Assembly (NCBI RefSeq): GCF_027625935.1
Contig: NZ_CP115300.1
Span: 1,426,001 to 1,490,000, forward strand
DNA: 64,000 bases
Direction: 5' to 3'
Source: Streptomyces camelliae
GTDB lineage: Bacteria > Actinomycetota > Actinomycetes > Streptomycetales > Streptomycetaceae
In this document: positions 41,846 to 50,507 of the stretch, piece after piece
Numbering within the stretch: the first letter of the stretch is position 1
Layout of the letters: every line of letters begins with the position of its first letter
Translations under genes and position numbers: made by a program
The notes under the pieces: model-generated
Database searches by the model: none
What the model was told of the DNA's origin: nothing
What the model saw: the letters and a program-made list of their open reading frames with translations, nothing else

Positions 41846-42487
41846 TCACCTCCGGGGGAGCAACAAAGAACGGTGCCATTCGAAAAATGCGGGAAGAACG
41901 GAACGAAGAACACGGAAGGCTGATATTCCTCCGCGCACCGTTCCGATCCGGACGAGTTCATGTTCGGGAGCGTCCACGACCACCCGGACGGCCGCAACCG
42001 GGCGTTCGCCGGCGCGGACGGCGGCGAGGAGCGTGGCCGCCGACTCCATGTCGACCGCGATCGCGCCGGTCGCGAGCAGCTGGGACCGCTCGGGGCCGCG
42101 CACGACGTGGTCGGAGCCGGTGAGCGGCCCGGTGTGCACCGTACGTCCGGGCAGCAGCCGCACCAGCTCCTTGACCAGCAGCTCGGTCGCCACGCAGGCG
42201 ACCGAGCCACGCGGGTCCCGGGTCTCCTCGGCGACCACCAGATCGCCGGGGTGCATACCGGGGGCGAGCCCGGCGCAGAACCCGGTGGCCAGCACGGCCG
42301 CGTCGGCGAGCGCCGGCCCGGCGAGCTGCCGGGTGACGGAGCGTTCCGCCGCCTTCGGGCCCATACCCGTACGGACGACGGAGTACGGCCCGCCCGCCCC
42401 GCTGCGGTCCCCCGTGCGCAGGGCGAAGTGCTCGATGCCGAGCGCGCAGGCGATCAGCAGCGGGGCCGGGACGGGTTCGGCGGTCAC
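41846..42487 (-). CDS. hpnG: Adenosylhopane nucleoside phosphorylase HpnG
   Basis: A 213-residue member of the purine nucleoside phosphorylase/MTA nucleosidase fold. In hopanoid synthesis HpnG removes adenine from adenosylhopane to give phosphoribosylhopane or ribosylhopane. Visible are FALRTGDRSGAGGPYSVVRT, DAAVLATGFCAGLAPGMHPG, and GAIAVDMESAATLLAAV (family nucleoside-binding DMES motif). GTG start 1 bp after the shc stop; hpnH follows within 6 bp. Coupling on both sides supports the assignment. Confidence 0.92.
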   Translation of the reverse strand: MTAEPVPAPLLIACALGIEHFALRTGDRSGAGGPYSVVRTGMGPKAAERSVTRQLAGPALADAAVLATGFCAGLAPGMHPGDLVVAEETRDPRGSVACVATELLVKELVRLLPGRTVHTGPLTGSDHVVRGPERSQLLATGAIAVDMESAATLLAAVRAGERPVAAVRVVVDAPEHELVRIGTVRGGISAFRVLRSVLPAFFEWHRSLLLPRR

Positions 42488-42488
42488 C

Positions 42489-44513
42489 TCAGTTCACCTG
42501 GGCCTCGGCGTGAGGTTTCTTCGCGAGCAGCCGGCGCTCGAAAGGGTCGCCGTGCAGGTAGCGGCCGAGCGCGGTGAGCGGGAAGACCTGCCGGTACAGG
42601 TGGTAGTTGATGGAGAAGTCCCAGGGGAAGCCGGTGCCGGTGAAGTACGGCTCGTCCCAGCTGCCGTCCTCGCGCTGGGTGTCGGCCAGCCACCGGATGC
42701 CGCGCTCGACGGCCTTGGAGTCCTGCTCCCCCGCCGCGAGCAGCGCCATCAGCGCCCACGCTGTCTGCGAGGCGGTGGAGGCACCGCGGCCGCTCCACTC
42801 CTTGGCGTACTTGTATGAGCGCAGGTCCTCGCCCCAGCCGCCGTCGTCGTTCTGGACGCTCTCCAGCCAGGTCACGGCACGCCGGATCGCCGGGTGGGAG
42901 CCGGGCAGTCCGGCCGCGGTCAGCGCGGGGACCACCGACCCGGTGCCGTAGATGTAGTTGACGCCCCAGCGGCCGAACCACGAGCCGTCCGGCTCCTGTT
43001 CGGCGAGCAGCCAGTCGATGCCGCGCCGGGTGCGCGGGTCGTGGGCGAGGCCCTCGGCGGCGAGCATCTCCACGACATGCGCGGTGACGTCCGCCGACGG
43101 CGGGTCGATCACCTCGCCGAAGTCGCAGAACGGCAGCCGGTTGGGGAACGGGCTGGTGTTGTCGACGTCGAAGGCGCCCCAGGCCCCGTTCTTCGACTGC
43201 ATCCCGAGGTTCCAGCGCACCGCGCGCCCGATGGCCTTGTCCATCCGCACGGGGTCGTGGTGCCGGACCCGGCGCAGCGCGAGCGCGACCTCGGCGGTGT
43301 CGTCGATGTCCGGGTACTGGTCGTTGTGGAACTCGAACGCCCAGCCGCCGGGCGGGAGCCCGCGCCGGCGTACGGCCCAGTCGCCGGGCCGGACGATCTC
43401 CTCGCCGAGCATCCAGTCGGCGGCCTTGACCAGTTGCGGGTGATCGACGGGCAGCCCGGCGTCGACCAGTGCGATGGTGGCGAGGCAGGTGTCCCACACC
43501 GGGGACTGGCAGGCCTCGATCATCCGGGCGCCGTCCTCGCGCCACACGGCGAAACGGTCCAGCGAGGCGAGTCCCTCGCGCAGCACCGGGTGCTCAAGGT
43601 CGTAACCGAGCAGGTGCAGGGCGATGACCGAGTACACGGCCGGTGGCTGGATGCCGCCCCAGCAGCCGTCGTTCTCCTGCCGCTCGACGATCCAGCGGGC
43701 CGCGCTGTTCATCGCGGCCTTGCGCAGCCGGCGCACGGCGACCCTGCGATAGCCGCGGACCACCTTGTCGAGCCGCTGGAAAAGCCCGTCCCAGCTGGTC
43801 ATCGGGGCAAGTGGCTGCGGCGGGTTCGGGTTCGCCGGGTCGGTGTGCAGCTCGTCCAGTGCGAAGGGCGCCGGGCGCACCGGTCGCTTGGCGGAGACGA
43901 TGGTGAGCGGCACGATGGTCTGCCGCGCCCAGCAGCCGAAGTTGTAGATGTTGAGCGGGAACCAGGTGGGGAAGTAGATGAGCTCCGGCGGGAGTTCGGG
44001 CAGGTCCTCCCACTTCCACCAGCCGAACAGGGCGAGCCAGATCCGGGTGAAGACCCGGCAGGCGGCGATCCCGCCGCGCTCGCGGATCCAGGCCGACGCC
44101 TTCGCCATGTGCGGCGCGTCGGGCGCGTCCCCGGCCAGCCGCAGGGCGACGTACGCCTCGACGGTGGCGGACAGATCGCCGGGTCCGCCGTAGAAGGTGG
44201 CCCAGGTGCCGTCGTCGCGCTGCTCGCCGCGGATGAACTTCGCGGCGGCCTGCGTGGTCTTCTCGTCGCGGATGCCCAGGAACTGACGGAGCAGCAGGTC
44301 TTCGGCGTCCATGGTGACGTTGGTCTCCAGGTCGCCCTTCCACCAGCCCTGGGCGTCCTGCCGCGACAGCAGGAAGTCGGTGGCGCGCCGGGCGGCGCGT
44401 GCGGCGGCTTGGTGTACCCCGGCCGCCTCGGGGGTGGTGAGAGTGGTGTCGCTGGCCGCGGCCGCGTGGGACTGCGAGGCTGCCCCGGTGCTTCCGTCGG
44501 TCGTCGCTGTCAT
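42489..44513 (-). CDS. shc: Squalene-hopene cyclase
   Basis: A 674-residue class II terpene cyclase that folds squalene into hopene and hopanol at the membrane. The catalytic protonation motif DIDDTAEVAL (DxDD) lies near residue 400. Several QW repeats are present (for example RRDGTWATFYGGPGDLSATV-like, QENDGCWGGIQPP, QNDDGGWGEDLRSYKYAKEW). The first 35 residues are a low-complexity extension. ATG 44513 follows GAAGGGGAAG. It lies 119 bp after the prenyl synthase gene, with a hairpin in the gap. Confidence 0.98.
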   Translation of the reverse strand: MTATTDGSTGAASQSHAAAASDTTLTTPEAAGVHQAAARAARRATDFLLSRQDAQGWWKGDLETNVTMDAEDLLLRQFLGIRDEKTTQAAAKFIRGEQRDDGTWATFYGGPGDLSATVEAYVALRLAGDAPDAPHMAKASAWIRERGGIAACRVFTRIWLALFGWWKWEDLPELPPELIYFPTWFPLNIYNFGCWARQTIVPLTIVSAKRPVRPAPFALDELHTDPANPNPPQPLAPMTSWDGLFQRLDKVVRGYRRVAVRRLRKAAMNSAARWIVERQENDGCWGGIQPPAVYSVIALHLLGYDLEHPVLREGLASLDRFAVWREDGARMIEACQSPVWDTCLATIALVDAGLPVDHPQLVKAADWMLGEEIVRPGDWAVRRRGLPPGGWAFEFHNDQYPDIDDTAEVALALRRVRHHDPVRMDKAIGRAVRWNLGMQSKNGAWGAFDVDNTSPFPNRLPFCDFGEVIDPPSADVTAHVVEMLAAEGLAHDPRTRRGIDWLLAEQEPDGSWFGRWGVNYIYGTGSVVPALTAAGLPGSHPAIRRAVTWLESVQNDDGGWGEDLRSYKYAKEWSGRGASTASQTAWALMALLAAGEQDSKAVERGIRWLADTQREDGSWDEPYFTGTGFPWDFSINYHLYRQVFPLTALGRYLHGDPFERRLLAKKPHAEAQVN

Positions 44514-44563
44514 GGCTTCCCCTTCGTGCAGTCGTGCGAGTCGTGCTGCTGTGGGTCCGCCGT

Positions 44564-44599
44564 CGGCCGGTGTCCTGCGTCTTCCTGCGACACCGGCCG
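44564..44599 (-). other. Intra-operon hairpin upstream of shc
   Basis: CGGCCGGTGTC and GACACCGGCCG pair perfectly over 11 bp around a 14-nt loop in the 119-bp gap between the prenyl synthase and shc. It could be an attenuator, an mRNA-processing or stabilising element, or a partial terminator before an internal promoter. Confidence 0.6.
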
Positions 44600-44632
44600 G
44601 CGACTACGCGAGGCTTGTCGAGCCGATAATGA

Positions 44633-45706
44633 TCATCTCTTCCGTACGACGACGAAGTCGGCGAGCGCCGCGAAGGCGTCCCGGACCCGGCCGGGCATGT
44701 CGACGGCGTCGAGGGCTTCGATGGCGATGGTGTGCTGACGGCGTGCTTCACCGGCCGTCCAGTCGCGGCCGCCGGCCTCCTCGATCAGGGCCGCGCGGGC
44801 GGCGAACTCCTCCTCGGAGAAGTTCTCGAAGTCGGTGCTCTTGGCGTCCGCCGCGAGCATCTCGCCGAGCTTCTCGGAGGCGGAGCCGCCGGCCGCGAGG
44901 GCGGCGACGACCGGCAGGGACTTCTTGCGCTGGCGCAGATCGCTCCAGGTCTGCTTGCCGGTGGCCTCCGGGTCGCCCCAGATGCCGAGCAGGTCGTCGA
45001 CGGCCTGGAAGGCGAGGCCGAGGTGGTAGCCGTACTTCTCCAGCGCGTCGGCGGTGGCGTCGTCCGCGCCGCCGAGGACCGCGCCGATGGAGCTGGAGGC
45101 GGCGAGCAGCGCACCGGTCTTGTTGCCCTCCATCTCCAGGCACTCCTCGACGCTGACGCGGTCGCGGTGCTCGTAGGAGATGTCCTGCGCCTGACCGTCG
45201 ATCAGGGCGCGGGTGGCGGCGGTCAGCCGGCGCGTGGCGCGGCCGGCCTCGACGGTGCCGAGCTCCAGCAGGATCTCGTTGGCGAGCGCGAACAGGGCGT
45301 CGCCGACCAGGATGGCCTGGGCGGGCCCGTGCACCTTCCAGACGGTGTCGCGGTGCCGGCGCTGCTCGTCGCCGTCCATCAGGTCGTCGTGCAGCAGCGA
45401 GAAGTTGTGGACGAGTTCGACCGCGACGGCCCCCGGGATGCCCACCTCGGGCGCCGCGCCGGTGACCTCGGCGGAGAGCACGGCGAGGGCGGGCCGTACG
45501 GCCTTGCCGCCGTCTCCCTCGGCGGGGTTGCCGGCCGCGTCGATCCAGCCGAAGTGGTAGGCGGCGACGGTGTCCATGGGCGGCGCCAGGCGGTCGACGG
45601 CCGTACGCAGGACCGGTGTGGCCAGGGTCCGGCCGCGCTCCAGCAGCGCGGTGACGTCCACCGCGGTCCTCCGAGCGGGTGTCGAGGCCGGGGGCACAGT
45701 GGGCAC
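44633..45706 (-). CDS. Polyprenyl (farnesyl-type) diphosphate synthase of the hopanoid operon
   Basis: A 357-residue trans-prenyltransferase that condenses IPP with allylic diphosphates, here most likely to give farnesyl diphosphate for squalene. The first aspartate-rich motif is LLHDDLMDGDEQRR (residues 106-119), the second is FQAVDDLLGIWGD. I choose GTG 45706 because AAGAGGAGAG lies just upstream and the length suits the family. The open frame also runs to an ATG at 45931 that abuts the hpnE stop and has its own GAGGAGG, which would add 75 low-complexity residues. Confidence 0.92.
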   Translation of the reverse strand: MPTVPPASTPARRTAVDVTALLERGRTLATPVLRTAVDRLAPPMDTVAAYHFGWIDAAGNPAEGDGGKAVRPALAVLSAEVTGAAPEVGIPGAVAVELVHNFSLLHDDLMDGDEQRRHRDTVWKVHGPAQAILVGDALFALANEILLELGTVEAGRATRRLTAATRALIDGQAQDISYEHRDRVSVEECLEMEGNKTGALLAASSSIGAVLGGADDATADALEKYGYHLGLAFQAVDDLLGIWGDPEATGKQTWSDLRQRKKSLPVVAALAAGGSASEKLGEMLAADAKSTDFENFSEEEFAARAALIEEAGGRDWTAGEARRQHTIAIEALDAVDMPGRVRDAFAALADFVVVRKR

Positions 45707-45930
45707 AGTCTCTCCTCTTGTTGCGGTACCGGGGGTGCGGGGGCCTGCCGCGCGCTCGTCCAGTGCCCCGGCAGGCGATGTCTGCCCGTCAAGGAGCGGC
45801 GTCCGGTGCGTGCTCTCGGCGTGCCGGCCGGGAGTCCTCGTACTGGACGTACTCGGACTTTCGGCCGGTGCGGCGAGAGGGCGTGCCGGGCGTCGCGACG
45901 GGGTGGACGTCGCCTGTTGGGGCACTGGCA

Positions 45931-47367
45931 TCAGGCCGCCTCCTCGAACGCGAAGAGACGGCGGGGACGGGGCCGGCCCAGGGCGTTCAGCGCGGCGTCG
46001 GCCGCACTCACTCCACTGCGGACCGCACTCTCCATGGTCGCGGGCCACCCGGTGGCGGTCCACGCTCCGGCCAGGTACAGGCCGGATGCCTTGGTACGGG
46101 CGCCGGGCCGCAGCCGCCCGACGCCGGGGGTGGGGGCGAACGTCGCCGTGCGCTCCCGGGTCACGAAGAAGTCCTTCACCACCGCGCCACGGGTGCCCGG
46201 GATCAGCCGTTCCAACTCGGGCAGATAGCGCGCGCGGAGCGCGGCGACCGGCAGGTCGATCTCGTCCTGCGCGGCCGACTGCGACAGCGCCAGGTACTGC
46301 CCCTGGTCGAGCCCGGAGGCGTCGGTGCGGTCGAAGACCCACTGCACGGGGGTGCCGAGGGCGGCGAAGAAGGGGCGGGCGAGCACCGTGCGGTCGTAGA
46401 CGACGTGCACGTTGAGGATCGGCGCGGTGCCGATCCGCAGGAGCTGCTCGGGGGCGTCGAGGGCGCCGGGCGGCAGCAGGTCGTACGCCTCGCGCTGGGG
46501 TACGGCGAGGACGACGGCGTCGGTGTGCAGCGTCTCGCCGGGAACCTGAACGCTCCAGGTGCCGTTCTCGTTGGTAGAGACGGAGGTGACGCGTGTACGG
46601 ACTTCGGTGCGGACGCCCGCGGAGTCGAGCGCCTTGCGGGCCAGCCGGTCGTGCAGTTCGCCCAGCGGGACGTGGGCCCAGCCGATGTCGGCCGCGCCCG
46701 GGTCGGACAGCAGACCGGTCTTGAACACCATCGCGGCGAGCCCCAGCGAGGCGTCGCCCGCGACCGCGTTGAGGGTGGCGACCCCGACCAGGTCCCACAG
46801 GGCCTCGACGGCGCGTGTCGACTGGCCGTGCGCGGCCAGCCAGCTGCCGAAGTCCTGCGTGTCCAGGGTCGGATCGGCGAGGTCGAGCCCCTTGAGCGCG
46901 AGCGCGGCACGCCCGACCGCGGCCCGCTCGGCCAGCGACAGATGCGGATACGTGGCGAGGCTGCGCCCCAGGTGGAGGGGGACGGGCAGCGCGTCGCGCC
47001 GCAGCCGGCCGAGCCGTCTGCCTTCGGGCCTGGCGACGTCGACGACGGGCACGTCGAGGCGGTCCTGCAGCGGTGCCAGCGCCGTGCCCTCGATCCGGTC
47101 GAGGAACCAGCGGTAGGCGGTGCAGCAGCGCAGGTACACGTGCTGGCCGTTGTCGACGGTCAGTTCGCCGCGCTGGAAGGAGAAGGCGAGGCCGCCCAGC
47201 CTCGGTCTGCCTTCGAGCAGGGTGACGCGGACACCCGCGTCCGCGAGCGCGAGCGCGGTGGTGATGCCGGCGAGCCCGCCGCCGACCACGACGGCGCTGC
47301 GGCCTGCCGGACCCTCGGCTCCCGCGATGTCAGCGTGCGCCTGCGCGGGGCGCGAGCCGTCGCTCAT
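45931..47367 (-). CDS. hpnE: Hydroxysqualene dehydroxylase HpnE
   Basis: A 478-residue FAD-dependent amine-oxidase/phytoene-desaturase-like enzyme that reduces hydroxysqualene to squalene, the last step of the HpnC/D/E route. The FAD motif is SAVVVGGGLAGITTALALAD near the N-terminus, followed by VTLLEGRPRLGGLAFSF; the C-terminal FAD region reads LYLAGAWTATGWPATMESAV. ATG 47367 overlaps the stop of the 42-residue DUF6380 ORF by 4 bp. It replaces the single-enzyme squalene synthase used in eukaryotes. Confidence 0.94.
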   Translation of the reverse strand: MSDGSRPAQAHADIAGAEGPAGRSAVVVGGGLAGITTALALADAGVRVTLLEGRPRLGGLAFSFQRGELTVDNGQHVYLRCCTAYRWFLDRIEGTALAPLQDRLDVPVVDVARPEGRRLGRLRRDALPVPLHLGRSLATYPHLSLAERAAVGRAALALKGLDLADPTLDTQDFGSWLAAHGQSTRAVEALWDLVGVATLNAVAGDASLGLAAMVFKTGLLSDPGAADIGWAHVPLGELHDRLARKALDSAGVRTEVRTRVTSVSTNENGTWSVQVPGETLHTDAVVLAVPQREAYDLLPPGALDAPEQLLRIGTAPILNVHVVYDRTVLARPFFAALGTPVQWVFDRTDASGLDQGQYLALSQSAAQDEIDLPVAALRARYLPELERLIPGTRGAVVKDFFVTRERTATFAPTPGVGRLRPGARTKASGLYLAGAWTATGWPATMESAVRSGVSAADAALNALGRPRPRRLFAFEEAA

Positions 47368-47492
47368 CGTGCGTCCTTCCCTGCCTGCCGACCGTGCTGG
47401 TTGAACGGTGCACGCTCGGCCGTCGCAGTCAGGGACGCCACGCCGCAGTGGAGGGTTGCCTGCCGCACGTCTCCTGGTTCGGTGAGGTCCAT
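47364..47492 (-). CDS. 42-residue DUF6380-like micro-protein between hpnD and hpnE
   Basis: A micro-ORF that exactly fills the gap between hpnD and hpnE. Its ATG (47492) shares one base with the hpnD stop (TGATG), and its TGA overlaps the hpnE start by 4 bp (ATGA). The product begins MDLTEPGDVRQATLHCGVAS and ends LTATAERAPFNQHGRQAGKD plus AR. The pattern ATL...ASLTATA.RAPF is that of DUF6380, a short Streptomyces family of unknown function found in many contexts. Perfect coupling on both sides argues that it is translated. Confidence 0.75.
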   Translation of the reverse strand: MDLTEPGDVRQATLHCGVASLTATAERAPFNQHGRQAGKDAR

Positions 47493-48454
47493 CAGGCGCG
47501 CCTCCTGACGGACCGCGGCGCGACATGGCGGGTCACATGCCGGGTGTCGAGCCCGGACAGACCGCGCACGGCGACGTAGGCCTTCTCGCGGCCGGGCAGC
47601 GAGACGCGGCCGCGCAGTACGGCTTCGGGGTCGCGCTCGATGCGGTCCAGCAGCCGGCGGTAGATGCCGGCCATGGCGGCCACGCAGGCGCCGCTGCGCC
47701 GGTCGAGCATGGGCAGCAGCCGGTAGCCCTCGGCGAAAAGGGCGCGGGCCCGCCGTACTTCGAAGTGCACGAGGCCCGCGAAGTCGGAGCCCTCCGGTGG
47801 CGTCGGCCCGCCGAACCCGGCCGAGCAGCCGAACTTGGCCAGGTCGTCGGCGGGCAGATAGGTACGGCCGTTCTGGGCGTCCTCGCGGACGTCTCTGAGG
47901 ATGTTGGTGAGCTGCAGGGCGAGGCCGAGGGTGTCGGCGTACTCACCGGCGCGCTCGGCGCCGCGCGCTCCCGGTTCGGTGCCGAACACGCCGAGCGAGA
48001 GCCGGCCGACGGCACCGGCGACACACCGGCAGTAGACCTTCAGGTCGTCCCAGGTCTCGTAGGTCTGCCCGCGTACGTCCATCTCGACGCCGTCGATCAG
48101 CTCGTCCAGGCCGCCGAGCGGGATCGGGAAGGCGCGGGCGGCGTGGTCGAGGGCGACGGCCACCGGGTCGGTGTCGTCCTGCGCGACCCGGCCGTCGCTG
48201 ACCCGGGCGAGCAGGGCCCGGGTGTCCTGAAGACGGGTCAGCTTGGTCTCGCCGGGCAGGTCGCCGTCGCCGATGTCGTCCACGCGCCGGGAGAACGCGT
48301 ACAGCGCCGACATGGCGCGGCGCTTGGGCGTGGGCAGCAGCCGGATGCCGTACGCGAAGTTACGGGCCTGCTGCCCGGTGACGGCCTCGCAGTAGCTGTA
48401 GGCGGCGAGTACCGGCGCGGACACATGCGACGGAGACTCCACGGTCCGGATCAC
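47492..48454 (-). CDS. hpnD: Presqualene diphosphate synthase HpnD
   Basis: A 320-residue squalene/phytoene-synthase-family enzyme that condenses two farnesyl diphosphates to presqualene diphosphate. The first Asp-rich motif FSRRVDDIGDGD (Asp59, Asp60, Asp63) and the second NILRDVREDAQNGRTYLP are intact. The GTG start (48454) overlaps the hpnC stop by 4 bp (GTGA) and follows GAGGAGAGG. Operon order and similarity separate it from the hpnC product, which acts on its output. Confidence 0.94.
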   Translation of the reverse strand: MIRTVESPSHVSAPVLAAYSYCEAVTGQQARNFAYGIRLLPTPKRRAMSALYAFSRRVDDIGDGDLPGETKLTRLQDTRALLARVSDGRVAQDDTDPVAVALDHAARAFPIPLGGLDELIDGVEMDVRGQTYETWDDLKVYCRCVAGAVGRLSLGVFGTEPGARGAERAGEYADTLGLALQLTNILRDVREDAQNGRTYLPADDLAKFGCSAGFGGPTPPEGSDFAGLVHFEVRRARALFAEGYRLLPMLDRRSGACVAAMAGIYRRLLDRIERDPEAVLRGRVSLPGREKAYVAVRGLSGLDTRHVTRHVAPRSVRRRA

Positions 48455-49347
48455 CCCTCTCCTCGCAGGATCACGCCCGCCTCACGCAGCAACTGGACCT
48501 TGCCGGGCTTGGGCGGGCCGGGAAGTACGTCGTATTCGGCGGCGGCGATCGCCCGGATCGCCGCCCTTCCCCCCGCCACGAACCCTGCGAGCAGCAGCTT
48601 CAACCTGCCGTGGACGCTACCCACGAGGGGGGCGCCTTCATTCAGCAGATCGCGGGCGCGTTGCGCTTCGTATGCAACCAGGGCGCGCACCGATGCGCCC
48701 CCGGTTTTCTCGCCAAGATCCGCTTCCTGGACGTGAAAGCGCTTCATGTCCTCGGCCGGGAGGTAGATCCGGTCCCGGCCAAGGTCCTCGGCGACGTCCT
48801 GGAGGTGCTCGACGATCTGCAGGGCGGTGCAGATGGCGTCGGACAGGCGGATCCGCTCGGGGGTCGCGGTGCCGGTGACGGCGAGGACGAGGCGGCCCAC
48901 GGGGTTGGCGGACAGTTCGCAGTAGGCGAGGAGGTCGTCGTAGGTCTCGTACCGGCTGACGAGTTGGTCCTGACGGTTGGCGGCGATCAGGCCGAGAAAG
49001 GGCTCGGGGGTCAGGCCGCGGCGCCGGACGGTGGGCTGGAGGCGGCGCAGCAGCGGGTGGCCCGGGATGCCGTCGAAGACCCGGCGCAGATCGGCCTCGA
49101 AGGCGTCGAGCAGGACCAGGCGGTCCTCGGCGTCGGCGGCCGGCACGCCGAGCAGCCGGGCGTCGGCGCCGCCGGGGGCGAGGTCGCCGTCGCCGATGTC
49201 GTCCACGAGGCGGGCGAAGCCGTAGACGGCCATGAGGTCGTCGCGCCAGGCCCGGGGCAGGAAGAAGGGGGCCACGGGGAAGTTCTCGCTCGCGGCCTTG
49301 TCCAGGGTGGCGCGTTCCGGGCCCGGCGCCGTCTCGGTCGCCGTCAT
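48451..49347 (-). CDS. hpnC: Hydroxysqualene synthase HpnC
   Basis: A 298-residue squalene/phytoene-synthase-family enzyme that converts presqualene diphosphate to hydroxysqualene. The first Asp motif is ARLVDDIGDGDLAPGG (Asp49, Asp50, Asp53); the second is QDVAEDLGRDRIYLP. I start at ATG 49347; an ATG at 49377 would add ten residues. It is the first gene of the hopanoid operon and overlaps hpnD by 4 bp. A 21-codon ORF in another frame ends with an ATGA overlap at its start. Confidence 0.93.
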   Translation of the reverse strand: MTATETAPGPERATLDKAASENFPVAPFFLPRAWRDDLMAVYGFARLVDDIGDGDLAPGGADARLLGVPAADAEDRLVLLDAFEADLRRVFDGIPGHPLLRRLQPTVRRRGLTPEPFLGLIAANRQDQLVSRYETYDDLLAYCELSANPVGRLVLAVTGTATPERIRLSDAICTALQIVEHLQDVAEDLGRDRIYLPAEDMKRFHVQEADLGEKTGGASVRALVAYEAQRARDLLNEGAPLVGSVHGRLKLLLAGFVAGGRAAIRAIAAAEYDVLPGPPKPGKVQLLREAGVILRGEG

Positions 49348-49409
49348 CGCCCGCTGCCCGGGGCGGGGACGGCACATGCTGCGTTGAGCAGGGGAGTCTC
49401 CGTAGCCAT
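49344..49409 (-). CDS. Possible 21-codon leader ORF upstream of hpnC
   Basis: An ATG at 49409 opens a frame of 21 codons (MATETPLLNAACAVPAPGSG, then R) whose TGA overlaps the hpnC ATG by 4 bp. Since hpnC itself has no clear ribosome site, translation of this leader could deliver ribosomes to it. The upstream GGGAG is 12 nt away, longer than ideal. It may equally be chance. Confidence 0.3.
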   Translation of the reverse strand: MATETPLLNAACAVPAPGSGR

Positions 49410-49706
49410 CGCCGTCACATCTCCCGTTCTACACTGCGGATCCAATACACACTATTTCGGACACGCCGCCCGGCAATCCGGGGGACGCCCTGGCGCAGGG
49501 TGTCGCGCATTATCGCCCCACTTGCCGCTTTCCGGCACCGGTACAGCTTACGTTGTACAACGCATCGAGGTTCGTCGGGGTGTCCTGCAGATCACAACAA
49601 CACACCGATCGGCATCAAGATTCCTTGCACCGACCGGAGTTGACGTTTCCTTTGCGGCGCGGGGCCCGGCCGGACGGCTGCCGGCGGACCCCTGGCCGAA
49701 AACAGG
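49410..49706. other. Hopanoid operon promoter region
   Basis: About 300 bp between hpnC and the ABC ATPase gene, with no gene seen. On the minus strand TTGCCG (49476-49471) and TAGTGT (49454-49449), 16 bp apart, form a possible promoter about 95 nt from hpnC; a GATAAT element lies further upstream. A perfect 12-bp palindrome is listed separately. Confidence 0.4.
49551..49562. promoter_or_regulatory. Perfect palindrome CGTTGTACAACG upstream of the hopanoid operon
   Basis: A 12-bp perfect palindrome about 205 bp upstream of hpnC in an otherwise GC-rich gap. Its form suits a dimeric HTH regulator (TetR- or ArsR-like). No promoter is placed with certainty next to it. Confidence 0.45.
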
Positions 49707-50507
49707 CTACTTGCCCGTGAACTTCTCGTACTCCCTCAGCACCTCGTCGGTCGGCCCGTCCATCCGCAGCTCGCCGCGCTCCAGCCACAGGACCCGGTCG
49801 CAGGTGTCCCGGATGGACTTGTTGTTGTGGCTGACCAGAAAGACCGTGCCGGCCTCCTTGCGCAGCTCCCGGATGCGCTCCTCGGAGCGCTTCTGGAACC
49901 CCCGGTCACCGGTGGCGAGGGCCTCGTCGATCATGAGGACGTCGTGGTCCTTGGCCGCGGCGATGGAGAAGCGCAGCCGGGCGGCCATGCCGGAGGAGTA
50001 CGTGCGCATCGGCAGGGTGATGAAGTCGCCCTTCTCGTTGATGCCCGAGAAGTCGACGATCTCCTGGTAGCGCTGCTTGATCTGCTCCCGGGACATGCCC
50101 ATGGCGAGACCGCCCAGGATGACGTTGCGCTCGCCGGTGAGGTCGTTCATCAGGGCCGCGTTGACGCCCAACAGCGAGGGCTGGCCGTCGGTGTAGACCT
50201 TGCCGCGCTCGGCGGGCAGCAGACCGGCGATGGCGCGCAGCAGGGTCGACTTGCCGGAGCCGTTGGAGCCGATCAGGCCGATGGCCTCGCCGCGGTGGGC
50301 GACGAAGGACACCCCACGCACGGCATGCACCGTGCGCACGCCCCTTGCCGCGTCGCCGGAGCCCCGCCTGAGGATGCGGCTCAACGCGGCCGTGGCGCTG
50401 CCCTTGCCGCCTCCGGCGCCGTTGACCCGGTAGACGATGTGCAGGTCGTCCGCGATGACGGTGGGCCGGCGCCCGCCCGTACCCGGTGCGGTCAGCGGCT
50501 CAGCCAC
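49707..50507 (-). CDS. ABC exporter ATP-binding subunit (Wzt/TagH-like)
   Basis: A 266-residue ATPase of the polysaccharide/teichoic-acid export class. The Walker A motif is LIGSNGSGKSTLLRAI, the ABC signature is RTYSSGMAARLRFS, and Walker B is VLMIDEALATGDRGFQ, the wording being characteristic of TagH/Wzt/RfbE proteins. It lacks the C-terminal carbohydrate-binding domain seen in some Wzt proteins. Its GTG start overlaps the permease gene by 8 bp. It should energise export of the product made by the five genes upstream. Confidence 0.93.
   Translation of the reverse strand: MAEPLTAPGTGGRRPTVIADDLHIVYRVNGAGGGKGSATAALSRILRRGSGDAARGVRTVHAVRGVSFVAHRGEAIGLIGSNGSGKSTLLRAIAGLLPAERGKVYTDGQPSLLGVNAALMNDLTGERNVILGGLAMGMSREQIKQRYQEIVDFSGINEKGDFITLPMRTYSSGMAARLRFSIAAAKDHDVLMIDEALATGDRGFQKRSEERIRELRKEAGTVFLVSHNNKSIRDTCDRVLWLERGELRMDGPTDEVLREYEKFTGK

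Noticed and set aside
42894..44738. Plus-strand open frame opposite shc (614 codons)
   Set aside because: Shadow of the squalene-hopene cyclase; no start context or motifs.
46203..46910. Second minus-strand frame inside hpnE
   Set aside because: Out-of-frame shadow rich in Ser, Thr, Pro and Arg.
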